Below are positions 5,195 through 12,960 of a stretch of 13,114 nt of DNA, in pieces. Under the pieces are notes generated by a model. The model searched no databases. It was given only the letters and a program-made list of their open reading frames with translations, and was not told the origin of the DNA. How positions within the stretch are numbered: position 1 is the stretch's first letter; each line of letters starts with the position of its first letter. A program made the position numbers and the translations under genes. Origin of the DNA: an uncultured Bdellovibrio sp. (GTDB lineage Bacteria > Bdellovibrionota > Bdellovibrionia > Bdellovibrionales > Bdellovibrionaceae); contig CALMPX010000084.1 in the NCBI GenBank assembly GCA_937871355.1, positions 1 through 13,114 on the forward strand, read 5' to 3'.

Positions 5195-7012
5195 ATGACA
5201 TTAATTTCAGTTCATCAAATCACTAAGTCATTTGCCTCTAAAAATCTTTTTCGAAAGATTTCTTTCTCAATTGATTCTGATCAACGCATCGGTCTCGTTG
5301 GTCCTAACGGGGCTGGAAAGTCGACACTTTTTAAAATTCTCATTAAGCAAATTGAAGCCGATGATGGAAAAATTTCTTTTTCAAATAGCTTACGTTTAGG
5401 TTACCTATCACAAAAACCAGAATTTGAATCAGATGAAATTATCTATGACTGCCTGATGAGCCAAGTTGAAGATCCTTATGATGGTATTAACATTGCCTAC
5501 GCCTATGAGCTCATTACCAAGCTTAGTCTTGATATTCATCCCGAAAAAGAATTCGCTAAAATTTCAGAATTATCAGGCGGATGGCAAAAACGCGTAGCTT
5601 TAGCTCGCGAACTGATGAAAAAACCAAATCTACTTCTACTTGATGAACCCACAAATCACCTGGATATTCAAAGTATTTTGTGGTTAGAAGAATTTATAAA
5701 TTCACAAAATGATATTTCCTTCATGATCATAACCCATGACCGGGCTTTTTTACAGAACACCTGCAATATGATTTACGATCTTGATCCTCGTAATCCAGAC
5801 GGTCTTATCAAGTCCAATGGATCGTACGTCCAATTCTTAGAAACTAAATCAATGCTCATGGACAGTCAAAAACGCCTTGAAGATAAAAAGCGTAATACCA
5901 TGTTGATCGAAAAAGACTGGCTCGCACGCGGCCCACAAGCCCGATTAACAAAACAAAAAGCCCGTATTAACCGTGCTCACGATTTGATCGATCAAGTCGA
6001 CAACTTAGAAACTAAAAATCACGTCAAGAAAGTTGATTTTGATTTTGGCGTTAATCAAAATAGTCCTAAAAAACTCGTTGAACTTAAAAATCTTTCGAAG
6101 CGCTTTACCGAAGATAGCCCTTTGTTATTCTCGAAATTAGACGCCATGATTCGTCCTGGATCTCGCGTTGGCCTATTAGGAAAAAACGGCTGTGGAAAAT
6201 CGACTCTCATTCAAATTATTCTTGGTAACGAACAACCCACAACAGGATCAGCATTCCTTAATCCTGATATTCAGGTTTGCTATTTCGAACAAGGCAAAGA
6301 AACTTTAAACTCAACGGATACGGTTTTAAAAGTGGTTTGTCCTGAAGGAGATTATGTTCATCTTCATGGAACAGCAGTTTTTGCCCGGAGCTATTTAAGT
6401 CGTTTTTATTTTACAAATCAGCAAATGGATATGCCTGTACATCAATTATCTGGCGGAGAACAAAGTCGACTGTTAATTGCTAAGTTGATGTTGAATCCGG
6501 CCCATGTCTTGATTTTGGATGAACCGACCAATGATCTTGATGTTGAAACTTTAGATGTTCTTAGTGATTGTTTATCCGACTTTGCTGGAGCGATCATCCT
6601 GGTTTCCCATGATCGTTTCTTCTTGGATCAAAATAGTAATGAAATCTGGGCCTTCACAGAAAGTGGCGATAAAGAAATTATTAAGTTCGCCGATTACAAT
6701 CAGTGGCTCGATTGGTATCAGGCCAACGGAAAAAATATTTCGAACAAAGTCGAAGATATTAAAAAAACAGATTCAAAAAAATCAAATAAAAAACTTTCCT
6801 TTAAAGAAGTTCATGAATTTGAAAATATTGAATCAGTTATTTTAGGTAAAGAAGATATTTTAAAACAAAAACAACATGAATTAGTGCAACCCGAAGTTGC
6901 AAGTAACTTTAAAAAACTAAATGATTTGACCATCGAAATTTCTAAATTAGAAACTGAAATTCAGAAACTATATGCTCGTTGGGAAGAATTAGAAAAGAAA
7001 GTTCAAGAATAA
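5195..7012 (+). CDS. uup: ABC-F family ATPase, Uup type
   Basis: This is a soluble twin-ATPase protein of the ABC-F family, which acts on ribosomes or DNA intermediates rather than in membrane transport; no membrane segments are present. Domain 1 has Walker A G36-P-N-G-A-G-K-S43, signature L126-S-G-G-W, Walker B ending D150-E151, and switch H181. Domain 2 has Walker A G329-K-N-G-C-G-K-S336, signature L418-S-G-G-E, Walker B D442-E443, and H472. The linker between them (about 215-290) is charged and holds the R-G-P-Q-A-R-L-T-K-Q-K-A-R segment typical of Uup. Residues 545-605 form a C-terminal coiled coil after a Lys/Ser-rich spacer, also a Uup trait; E. coli Uup is slightly longer at about 635 residues. 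ATG 5195 fits the conserved start of domain 1, although no purine-rich ribosome site precedes it. Its stop abuts mutS on the opposite strand with no gap. Uup fits better than an antibiotic-resistance ABC-F, but this is not proven. Confidence 0.88.
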   Translation: MTLISVHQITKSFASKNLFRKISFSIDSDQRIGLVGPNGAGKSTLFKILIKQIEADDGKISFSNSLRLGYLSQKPEFESDEIIYDCLMSQVEDPYDGINIAYAYELITKLSLDIHPEKEFAKISELSGGWQKRVALARELMKKPNLLLLDEPTNHLDIQSILWLEEFINSQNDISFMIITHDRAFLQNTCNMIYDLDPRNPDGLIKSNGSYVQFLETKSMLMDSQKRLEDKKRNTMLIEKDWLARGPQARLTKQKARINRAHDLIDQVDNLETKNHVKKVDFDFGVNQNSPKKLVELKNLSKRFTEDSPLLFSKLDAMIRPGSRVGLLGKNGCGKSTLIQIILGNEQPTTGSAFLNPDIQVCYFEQGKETLNSTDTVLKVVCPEGDYVHLHGTAVFARSYLSRFYFTNQQMDMPVHQLSGGEQSRLLIAKLMLNPAHVLILDEPTNDLDVETLDVLSDCLSDFAGAIILVSHDRFFLDQNSNEIWAFTESGDKEIIKFADYNQWLDWYQANGKNISNKVEDIKKTDSKKSNKKLSFKEVHEFENIESVILGKEDILKQKQHELVQPEVASNFKKLNDLTIEISKLETEIQKLYARWEELEKKVQE

Positions 7013-9445
7013 TTAATCAAATAGCTTAAGATTAGTTTGATTACTTTCAGCTTGATTTTTCGTTTTCATCGCCAAGCCCCTAAACTGAGACTTTTGCTCT
7101 ACCCCATTAGTCACTTCGTAACCTTTTAATAAAGCGGTCGCTTGTTGAATAATTTCTGCTGGCAAACCAGCTAATTCCGCCACTTGAATTCCATAGCTTT
7201 TTCCGGCAGCACCTGGTCGTAGCAAATAAAGAAACTGAATGGAATCTGATTTATCATTAATCTCCATATGAACATTTTTAACCTGTTTGTAGCGCTGATC
7301 CATCACAACTAACTCATGATAGTGAGTAGCAAATAAAACATGAGCCTTAATATGATTAAGGACGTATTCTAAAATAGCTTGAGCTAAACATAAGCCATCA
7401 AAGGTCGAAGTTCCTCGTCCTACTTCATCTAAGATTAATAATGAGTTATGCCCCGCGCGATTCAACATTTCTGCGGTTTCAGTCATCTCCACCATGAAAG
7501 TCGACAACCCTTCCGTCAACTGATCACTGGCCCCGATACGAGTTAAAATAGAATCGTATAATGGAAGCTCCGCCGTCGTGGCTGGTACAAAAGATCCCAT
7601 CTGAGCTAAGATCGACGTCAGAGCTACTTGTCGCATCAACGTCGACTTACCTGCCATATTCGGCCCGGTAATCAAATAACAATCACTCGGTTGTAATAAA
7701 ATATTATTTGCTACAAATTTTGAAATCTGACTTTGATCACGTTGAAACTGTTCGATCACTGGATGGCGCGAATCTTTAATATTCAAGACACCGTTTTTAA
7801 CTAAAATCGGTTTACAGTAACTTTCCTCTAAACTCAACCAGGCTAAAGAACTGTAAACATCTAATTCACTGCACGCTTTGGCCAGTTTAATTAAATCCGA
7901 AGAGCTCGCCAAAATTTGTTCGCATAATTCTTCGAAAATTGAATACTCTAATTCGTTACGTCTGGTTTGAGCTGATAAAACTTTACGTTCGATATCTATC
8001 AATTCATCGGTACAATATCTTTCCGCGTTCGTTAAAGTTTGTTTACGTTGATAACGGTCAGGAACTTTATCTTTATGTGAATTGGTAATTTCGATATAGA
8101 AACCGAATACATTATTATAACGAATTTTTAAAGATGAAATACCCGTCGCTGCTTTTTCTTTGGTCTCAAGATCCGAAACTAAAGACTGGGCATTCGATGA
8201 GATATGAATAATTTCATCTAATTCACGACTCACGCCGGTTTTGATAATGTGGCCTTGCTTGTTCGATAAGGGCGCATCTTCCACAATGGTATTTAAAATC
8301 GTTTGGCTTAACGAGTGCAAATTCTGAATATTTATTTTTTTAGAAAAATGAATCTTATTGTCAGATATTTCAATCGCGCTCAGACCCGCATCGACGGCTG
8401 TGGCTAAAGATGTTAAGTCACGGCCATGACGCTGTGGCAGAGCTATCTTACCTAAACGACGCTCGATATCTCCCATCTTAGGAAAAACTTCGCGTGTTTT
8501 TTTAAGTTCAAAAAGATGATCACGGAAATATGTTATAAAAAAATGTCGATCAGAAATGGCCGCAGAATCTAACAATGGGAACCTTAACCATTGTCTGAGT
8601 AAACGCGCTCCTGAGGAAGTTAACGTTCGATTAATCGCGTGATAGAGACTTCCTTTTTCTTCACCTTTATAATTCGTAAAAATTTCCAAATGCTTAATCG
8701 TATTAAAATTCAAATGTAGTCGTCCTTTTAAAGAACGCGCTTCAAAGGGTTGTAAAACATTTTTAATTTTTTGATCTGATAAAGTGAGCACATAAGAAAT
8801 CAACAATAAAGCCGAATCCGGAAGACTGGCATATTGATCATCTTTTAAATTCTGATCGGTTTTACGATCAAAATCATGAATTGTATGGGTGATCGATTTT
8901 GAGAAGTTTTCGGGTAATGGCAGTGATTTTGGTAAAACAATTTCAGCAATCGGGAGTATCGAGAAAATCTGCTGGCGTTCTGTTACTGAAATATCTAAAA
9001 AGTAAAAACTTTCACCAGTTGTGGCATCGATCAAACTCATTGATGTCTGATCAAAAGAACAAAGGTAATGAGATTCTGTCGCTTTTAAGTTATCGGAATC
9101 GTAAACCATACCCGGCGTTAGAATTCTCGTTACCGCGCGTTTGACCAATCCCTTAGCCAGTTTAGCATCTTCAATTTGATCACAGATGGCAACTTTGTAG
9201 CCCGCTGTTAATAGTTTGTTAATAGCTCCGGCGACTGAATGATGTGGCATACCACACATCGGCGTGCTGTCTTCAGATTTTTTATTTCTTTGTGTGAGAG
9301 TAATTCCTAAGATCGGAGCCGCTGTGGTGGCGTCTTCGTAAAACATTTCAAAAAAATCCCCCATTCGAAAAAAAAGGATTTTATCTTTGTGAAGTGATTT
9401 AACTTCCCAGTATTGTTTCATGAGCGGCGTCAGTTCTTTAATCAT
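7013..9445 (-). CDS. mutS: DNA mismatch repair protein MutS
   Basis: MutS binds mismatches and small loops and, with ATP, recruits MutL to start repair. Domain I starts at T6-P-L-M-K-Q-Y and has the mismatch-reading F31-F-E33 motif (in G-D-F-F-E-M-F). The connector, lever and clamp domains follow (about 125-560). The ATPase domain shows Walker A G594-P-N-M-A-G-K-S601, Walker B D673-E674, the G-R-G-T-S-T-F-D-G loop at 676-684, and H708 in A-T-H-Y-H-E-L. At 810 residues it is shorter than E. coli MutS (853) and lacks most of the C-terminal tetramerisation extension. It ends instead in Q803-T-N-L-K-L-F809, which fits the beta-clamp binding pattern Q-x-x-L-x-L-F. ATG 9445 is chosen because it includes the conserved T-P-x-x-x-Q-Y, though it lacks a clear ribosome site. 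It is the last gene of the apparent purB-ldcA-mpl operon, 58 nt after mpl, and no mutL is visible. Confidence 0.97.
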   Translation of the reverse strand: MIKELTPLMKQYWEVKSLHKDKILFFRMGDFFEMFYEDATTAAPILGITLTQRNKKSEDSTPMCGMPHHSVAGAINKLLTAGYKVAICDQIEDAKLAKGLVKRAVTRILTPGMVYDSDNLKATESHYLCSFDQTSMSLIDATTGESFYFLDISVTERQQIFSILPIAEIVLPKSLPLPENFSKSITHTIHDFDRKTDQNLKDDQYASLPDSALLLISYVLTLSDQKIKNVLQPFEARSLKGRLHLNFNTIKHLEIFTNYKGEEKGSLYHAINRTLTSSGARLLRQWLRFPLLDSAAISDRHFFITYFRDHLFELKKTREVFPKMGDIERRLGKIALPQRHGRDLTSLATAVDAGLSAIEISDNKIHFSKKINIQNLHSLSQTILNTIVEDAPLSNKQGHIIKTGVSRELDEIIHISSNAQSLVSDLETKEKAATGISSLKIRYNNVFGFYIEITNSHKDKVPDRYQRKQTLTNAERYCTDELIDIERKVLSAQTRRNELEYSIFEELCEQILASSSDLIKLAKACSELDVYSSLAWLSLEESYCKPILVKNGVLNIKDSRHPVIEQFQRDQSQISKFVANNILLQPSDCYLITGPNMAGKSTLMRQVALTSILAQMGSFVPATTAELPLYDSILTRIGASDQLTEGLSTFMVEMTETAEMLNRAGHNSLLILDEVGRGTSTFDGLCLAQAILEYVLNHIKAHVLFATHYHELVVMDQRYKQVKNVHMEINDKSDSIQFLYLLRPGAAGKSYGIQVAELAGLPAEIIQQATALLKGYEVTNGVEQKSQFRGLAMKTKNQAESNQTNLKLFD
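7014..7043. terminator. AT-rich inverted repeat at the uup/mutS convergence
   Basis: TAATCAAA (7014-7021) and TTTGATTA (7036-7043) are perfect 8-bp complements separated by 14 nt, starting 2 nt after the uup stop and overlapping the last mutS codons. A stem here could end uup transcription or protect its 3' end. The stem has only one G-C pair and no long U tract follows, so it would be a weak terminator. As the sequence also encodes the MutS tail, chance remains possible. Confidence 0.3.
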
Positions 9446-9503
9446 GGGATAGTTTTAAAAACCCCAGTGAGACTATTCAAATAAATAGTGTTTACGCAAT
9501 CCG

Positions 9504-10934
9504 TTAGCCTTTTAATTGAGCTATTAATTTGTCATAAATTCCATCAAATCCGCCATTGCTCATAATAAGCACGATATCTGTCGGCTTTGCAGCTTGAGAT
9601 ACGTAACTCACAATCTGCTCCGCGGTGGCTAAACATTGTGATTTATGCCCTGTTTTTTGAAGTTCAGCGACTAACTCTTGCGTGGAAAATCGATCTTGAT
9701 CATTCAGCTTTGATTGATCAAACGCTTCGGCGATAATCGATTCTTGCGCCGCTTTAAAGGCATTCAAATAATCATTTTGAAAAATTTTTCTACGTGATGT
9801 GGCCGAACGAGGTTCAAAAATAGAAAATACTTTTCGAGGCGCATATTTTTTCTGAACAGCTTCAATCGTTTGCTTCACCGCCGTTGGATGATGAGCAAAA
9901 TCTTCGATCAAGGTGACTCCGCGGAATTCCCCTAATATTTCTTGGCGCCGTTTTACACCTTGGAAAGTTTTTAAGGCTTCGGAAATGTTATGTAACGGAA
10001 CTTTGTTAAGATATGTGATTATCGCCGCCGCTGCGGCATTCAATATATTGTACTTTCCGATTTGTTGAATTTCAATCTCGATCAATTCTTTATTATTTTC
10101 GAGTATTTTAAATTTTGATGCCTTATCATCTTCTTGTATCACCTGAATCACAAAATGATTGTCAGTATTAAAGCCAAAGGAAAACTTATTTTTAATCTGA
10201 CAGGTTTTAGCCACGTCATTTACATTTGCATCGTCTCCCCAGAAAACAAAATTTCCCGAAGACGGAATTAATTCCATTAATTTTCTAAAGGCTGATTTAA
10301 CATGATCAAGATCTTTATAAATATCAGCATGATCAAATTCGACAGATGTTAAAATCACCTGCTGCGGTTTGTAATGAATAAATTTAGGAACTTTATCAAA
10401 ATAGGCCGTATCGTATTCATCACCTTCGATCACAAAAGTATCCTTGGCTGGATTGCGGAAACTTTTTTCAAAGTTCTTAGGAATGCCGCCAATCAAAAAG
10501 CCAGGTTGATACCCGGCTTGATCTAAAATCCAGCTTGTCATTGAAGTTGTCGTTGTTTTCCCGTGAGTTCCGGAAACAACAAATGAATTACAATCTGCAA
10601 TGATAAATTCACCCATGACCTGCGGTAGCGAGCAATGAGGGATCTGTAAACGATTCATTTCCTGCGCTTCTTCATTGGAAGCTGAAATCACATTTCCAAC
10701 AATCACAAAATCAGGCTTTGGATTTAAATTCGAAGCACCATAAGGTTTTTGAATTTGTATTCCTAAACTTTCAATTTGTGTCGACATCGGAGGATAAGGA
10801 TGCGAATCACTTCCCGTGACTTTAAAACCTTTATCTTTTAATAAGCCGGCTAACGAAGCCATCGCCGTTCCGCAAATTCCCATTAAATGAACATGGGCTC
10901 TTGCTGATAAATCACTTAAAGAATATTTTTTCAT
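9504..10934 (-). CDS. mpl: UDP-N-acetylmuramate:L-alanyl-gamma-D-glutamyl-meso-diaminopimelate ligase
   Basis: Mpl is a cytoplasmic Mur-type ligase that attaches recycled L-Ala-gamma-D-Glu-meso-DAP tripeptide to UDP-MurNAc with ATP, returning cell-wall fragments to peptidoglycan synthesis. The N-terminal Rossmann part has H16-L-M-G-I-C-G22. The central ATPase part has the P-loop S121-G-T-H-G-K-T-T128, E170 in I-E-G-D-E-Y-D-T-A-Y-F-D, and S197-V-E-F-D-H-A-D-I-Y. The C-terminal part has E344-D-F-A-H-H-P-T, F373-E-P-R-S-A-T-S-R-R, and the Mpl-like ending M458-S-N-G-G-F-D-G. The E-G-D-E-Y-D-T-A-Y-F-D segment and this ending favour Mpl over MurC. Length is 476 residues, against about 457 in E. coli. 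The G-A-G-G ribosome site overlaps the TGA stop of the preceding hydrolase gene, whose end is 9 nt away, so the two are probably translated together. LdcA, encoded two genes upstream, produces its tripeptide substrate. Confidence 0.95.
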   Translation of the reverse strand: MKKYSLSDLSARAHVHLMGICGTAMASLAGLLKDKGFKVTGSDSHPYPPMSTQIESLGIQIQKPYGASNLNPKPDFVIVGNVISASNEEAQEMNRLQIPHCSLPQVMGEFIIADCNSFVVSGTHGKTTTTSMTSWILDQAGYQPGFLIGGIPKNFEKSFRNPAKDTFVIEGDEYDTAYFDKVPKFIHYKPQQVILTSVEFDHADIYKDLDHVKSAFRKLMELIPSSGNFVFWGDDANVNDVAKTCQIKNKFSFGFNTDNHFVIQVIQEDDKASKFKILENNKELIEIEIQQIGKYNILNAAAAAIITYLNKVPLHNISEALKTFQGVKRRQEILGEFRGVTLIEDFAHHPTAVKQTIEAVQKKYAPRKVFSIFEPRSATSRRKIFQNDYLNAFKAAQESIIAEAFDQSKLNDQDRFSTQELVAELQKTGHKSQCLATAEQIVSYVSQAAKPTDIVLIMSNGGFDGIYDKLIAQLKG

Positions 10935-10943
10935 ACAAATTCC

Positions 10944-12011
10944 TCAGATAATCTTTCTCACGCCCTCGTAAACCCAGTTATGAATCTGAGGACGAAGCTG
11001 AATATAAGCTTTATTGTCGCGACCGTAATTAACTCGATTACTCAAAATCACAACTAACAAATCTGTTTTAATATCGTACCAACAAGATGTTCCGGTAAAA
11101 CCCGTGTGTCCAATCGATGTGGGAGAAAACGAAGATCCACAACTCGGGTTTTGACGAGACGGCAGCATATAACCCATCGCCCAGTCACCGACGGTCTCGG
11201 GGATAGCACGCGCTGCAAAGCTCTGAGCTGTTTTTTGACGTACACTATAATTAGCAATTCCTTGCAACTGAGAACGCATCGTTAAACCATAAGTTGAGAC
11301 ATCATCGATACTTCCAAACAGTCCTGCGTGAGTTGAAATACCACCCATAGACCAGGTGTTTTCATCATGAACTTCACCGCGCAAAACTTTTTTGCGGACT
11401 TGGCAATATTCTGTAGGTGCGTATTGATTTTCATCGAAAAGTCTGACGTTGTTTGCGTTAAAATCTAAAGTCGAATGGGGATAGAATTTTCCTTTTATAT
11501 CAGTCCACACTTCTAATAAATTCTTTTGATGAATACTCTCTAAAATAAAACCTAAAACTAAAAATCCTAAATCAGAATAAACGGCTTTATCAGAAGCTTT
11601 AATGTTCGTCGGTGAATTCAGTAGATTGAAAAGACGTTGTCGTTTAATGCTCCAGTCTTGTTCTCCGCTTCCTGATAGATCAAGATAGAACGGTTTCCAC
11701 CAATCCAACTGGGAAGTATGTGTTAAAAGCGAAGTCACTTTCATTTCTTTATCAAAAAAGTTCGGCACGAAATCGACCACTTTATTTTCAAAATTCCATT
11801 GTCCTTTGTCAAAAGCTGTCATCATAGCTTGTTGAGTAAAAATAATTTTAGTCAATGAAGCCAAATCATAGTAAGGATGTGTAAGACCTACGGACAAGTC
11901 GCAAATTTGACGACCTCCATGATAGGCTTGTACTTGTACACCCGGGGTGACATCATGGATGGCGTTGTTAATTTTCTCAAAAATTGATTTTTCAAAACTT
12001 GTATATCTCAT
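10944..12011 (-). CDS. Serine hydrolase of the beta-lactamase / penicillin-binding fold, probably cytoplasmic
   Basis: This 355-residue protein belongs to the class C beta-lactamase-like serine hydrolases, which include D,D-peptidases, esterases and amidases. The nucleophile motif S-x-x-K is S52-L-T-K55. The second motif is Y145-S-D147, where Asp replaces the usual Asn of Y-x-N. The third is H302-T-G304 in G-H-T-G-F-T-G, in place of K-T-G. Residues 214-233 (V-H-D-E-N...G-G...H-A-G-L-F-G) form a segment common in this family. The N-terminus (M-R-Y-T-S-F-E-K) has no signal peptide or membrane segment, and no export-capable upstream start was seen, so it probably stays in the cytoplasm. It begins 10 nt after ldcA and ends 9 nt before mpl, inside a muropeptide-recycling operon. 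A muropeptide amidase or peptidase role is an inference from this position; an unrelated esterase role is possible. Its ribosome site is weak. Confidence 0.85.
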   Translation of the reverse strand: MRYTSFEKSIFEKINNAIHDVTPGVQVQAYHGGRQICDLSVGLTHPYYDLASLTKIIFTQQAMMTAFDKGQWNFENKVVDFVPNFFDKEMKVTSLLTHTSQLDWWKPFYLDLSGSGEQDWSIKRQRLFNLLNSPTNIKASDKAVYSDLGFLVLGFILESIHQKNLLEVWTDIKGKFYPHSTLDFNANNVRLFDENQYAPTEYCQVRKKVLRGEVHDENTWSMGGISTHAGLFGSIDDVSTYGLTMRSQLQGIANYSVRQKTAQSFAARAIPETVGDWAMGYMLPSRQNPSCGSSFSPTSIGHTGFTGTSCWYDIKTDLLVVILSNRVNYGRDNKAYIQLRPQIHNWVYEGVRKII

Positions 12012-12021
12012 AACTTGTGAC

Positions 12022-12960
12022 CTAATTGTTGTATACTCTGAGAGTATGAGAGTGTTTAAATAGTAATTCCGCTTTTGAATTTAAAAATAAAGGGCGTTGC
12101 TTTTCGGAATGATCAGATTCAATTCCTTTAAAAACTGGAATTTTTTTATGAGCAAAAAAACTTTCTATGGTTGACCAAACTAAATTACGGCCATCAGCTT
12201 CTTCGGAATTAATGATATCGCCAAAAAAAATACCTTTGCATTTTTTAAACAGGCCAGCTTGATCTAGTTGATTTAGCATACGATCAATTTTATAACCACG
12301 CTCCGAAATATCCTCAAAAAATAAGAAATGATTATTGACCTTTGGACCGAGTGGCGTTCCTAGCATAGAACAAAATGTAGTCAAATTTCCACCCATAATT
12401 TTTGAGGTTATAGTTTTTTTTGATTGTTTTGCGGCTTTATTCAACGGAACTAAATGAGAAAAATCGATTTGTTTTTTTTCACCTGACAAAAGTGCGAACA
12501 ATTCATCATAATCTTTTTGACGTTTTTTTTCTGACATGGTTCTTGATAAAATTGGACCATGTATGGTTCTCCAATTCCATTTTAGATTGAGGAACTGATG
12601 AATAATGGTAATATCGCTTAAACCGATGAAAAATTTTTGAGGTGCTTTTTTCAACTTTAATAAATCAGGTACTAAGCGTAATGATCCATATCCACCTCGT
12701 AAACACCAAACAACTTTCGATGTTTTGCTGGTTAATGCATTTTTTAAAATCGTAAATCTTTTTTTATCGGTATTCGCTAAAAAATCTGAGGGCTGAAGCA
12801 AATCCTGAGGCACTCTGGGTTTATACCCTTGCTGTTCAATCCACTTTACAGCGTGATTAAGCTCTTCTATAGTGCAACTACTAGCTGGAGCGACGATATC
12901 AATAATATCGCCTTTTTTTAAAAATGAAAATGGCTGTGATTTAAGCGAGGTTTTTTTCAT
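12022..12960 (-). CDS. ldcA: Muramoyltetrapeptide L,D-carboxypeptidase (peptidase family S66)
   Basis: LdcA removes the terminal D-alanine from the tetrapeptide of cytoplasmic muropeptides, giving the tripeptide that Mpl reuses. The family S66 serine-glutamate-histidine triad is visible: S115 in I-G-L-S-D-I-T, E216 in F-F-E-D, and H284 in S-D-H-S-E-K-Q-R-P. The N-terminal part starts with K-K-G-D-I-I-D-I-V-A-P-A-S-S (15-28) and has the L87-R-G-G-Y-G-S-L-R motif. The second domain has M189-G-G-N-L (family G-G-N-L) and the conserved D-x-x-E-R-x-Y-K-I-D-R-M-L (217-229). Length is 312 residues, normal for the family, and there is no signal peptide, as expected for a cytoplasmic enzyme. Its ATG overlaps the end of the upstream purB-like frame by 20 nt, so translation is probably coupled; only a weak A-rich ribosome site is seen. 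The family also holds microcin C self-immunity proteins (MccF), but the mpl neighbour favours LdcA. Confidence 0.93.
   Translation of the reverse strand: MKKTSLKSQPFSFLKKGDIIDIVAPASSCTIEELNHAVKWIEQQGYKPRVPQDLLQPSDFLANTDKKRFTILKNALTSKTSKVVWCLRGGYGSLRLVPDLLKLKKAPQKFFIGLSDITIIHQFLNLKWNWRTIHGPILSRTMSEKKRQKDYDELFALLSGEKKQIDFSHLVPLNKAAKQSKKTITSKIMGGNLTTFCSMLGTPLGPKVNNHFLFFEDISERGYKIDRMLNQLDQAGLFKKCKGIFFGDIINSEEADGRNLVWSTIESFFAHKKIPVFKGIESDHSEKQRPLFLNSKAELLFKHSHTLRVYNN

Noticed and set aside
6555..6845. 96-codon plus-strand frame inside uup
   Set aside because: Overlaps the second ATPase domain and C-terminal coiled coil of uup in another frame; no independent ribosome site or motif.
5195..7012. 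Antibiotic-resistance (ribosome protection) ABC-F protein
   Set aside because: The linker composition and the C-terminal coiled coil match Uup, and no resistance-type leader peptide or mobile context is present.
8899..9144. 81-codon plus-strand frame opposite mutS
   Set aside because: Antisense to a well-aligned part of MutS with no domain of its own.
9446..9503. Terminator between mpl and mutS, from ACTATT/AATAGT (9472-9477 and 9484-9489)
   Set aside because: Only a 6-bp stem with a single G-C pair and no adjacent U tract on the minus strand; too weak to call, so mpl and mutS are left as a likely common transcript with a possible extra promoter.
11054..11257. 67-codon minus-strand frame inside the serine hydrolase gene
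   Set aside because: Nested in another frame over the conserved H-T-G region; a shadow.
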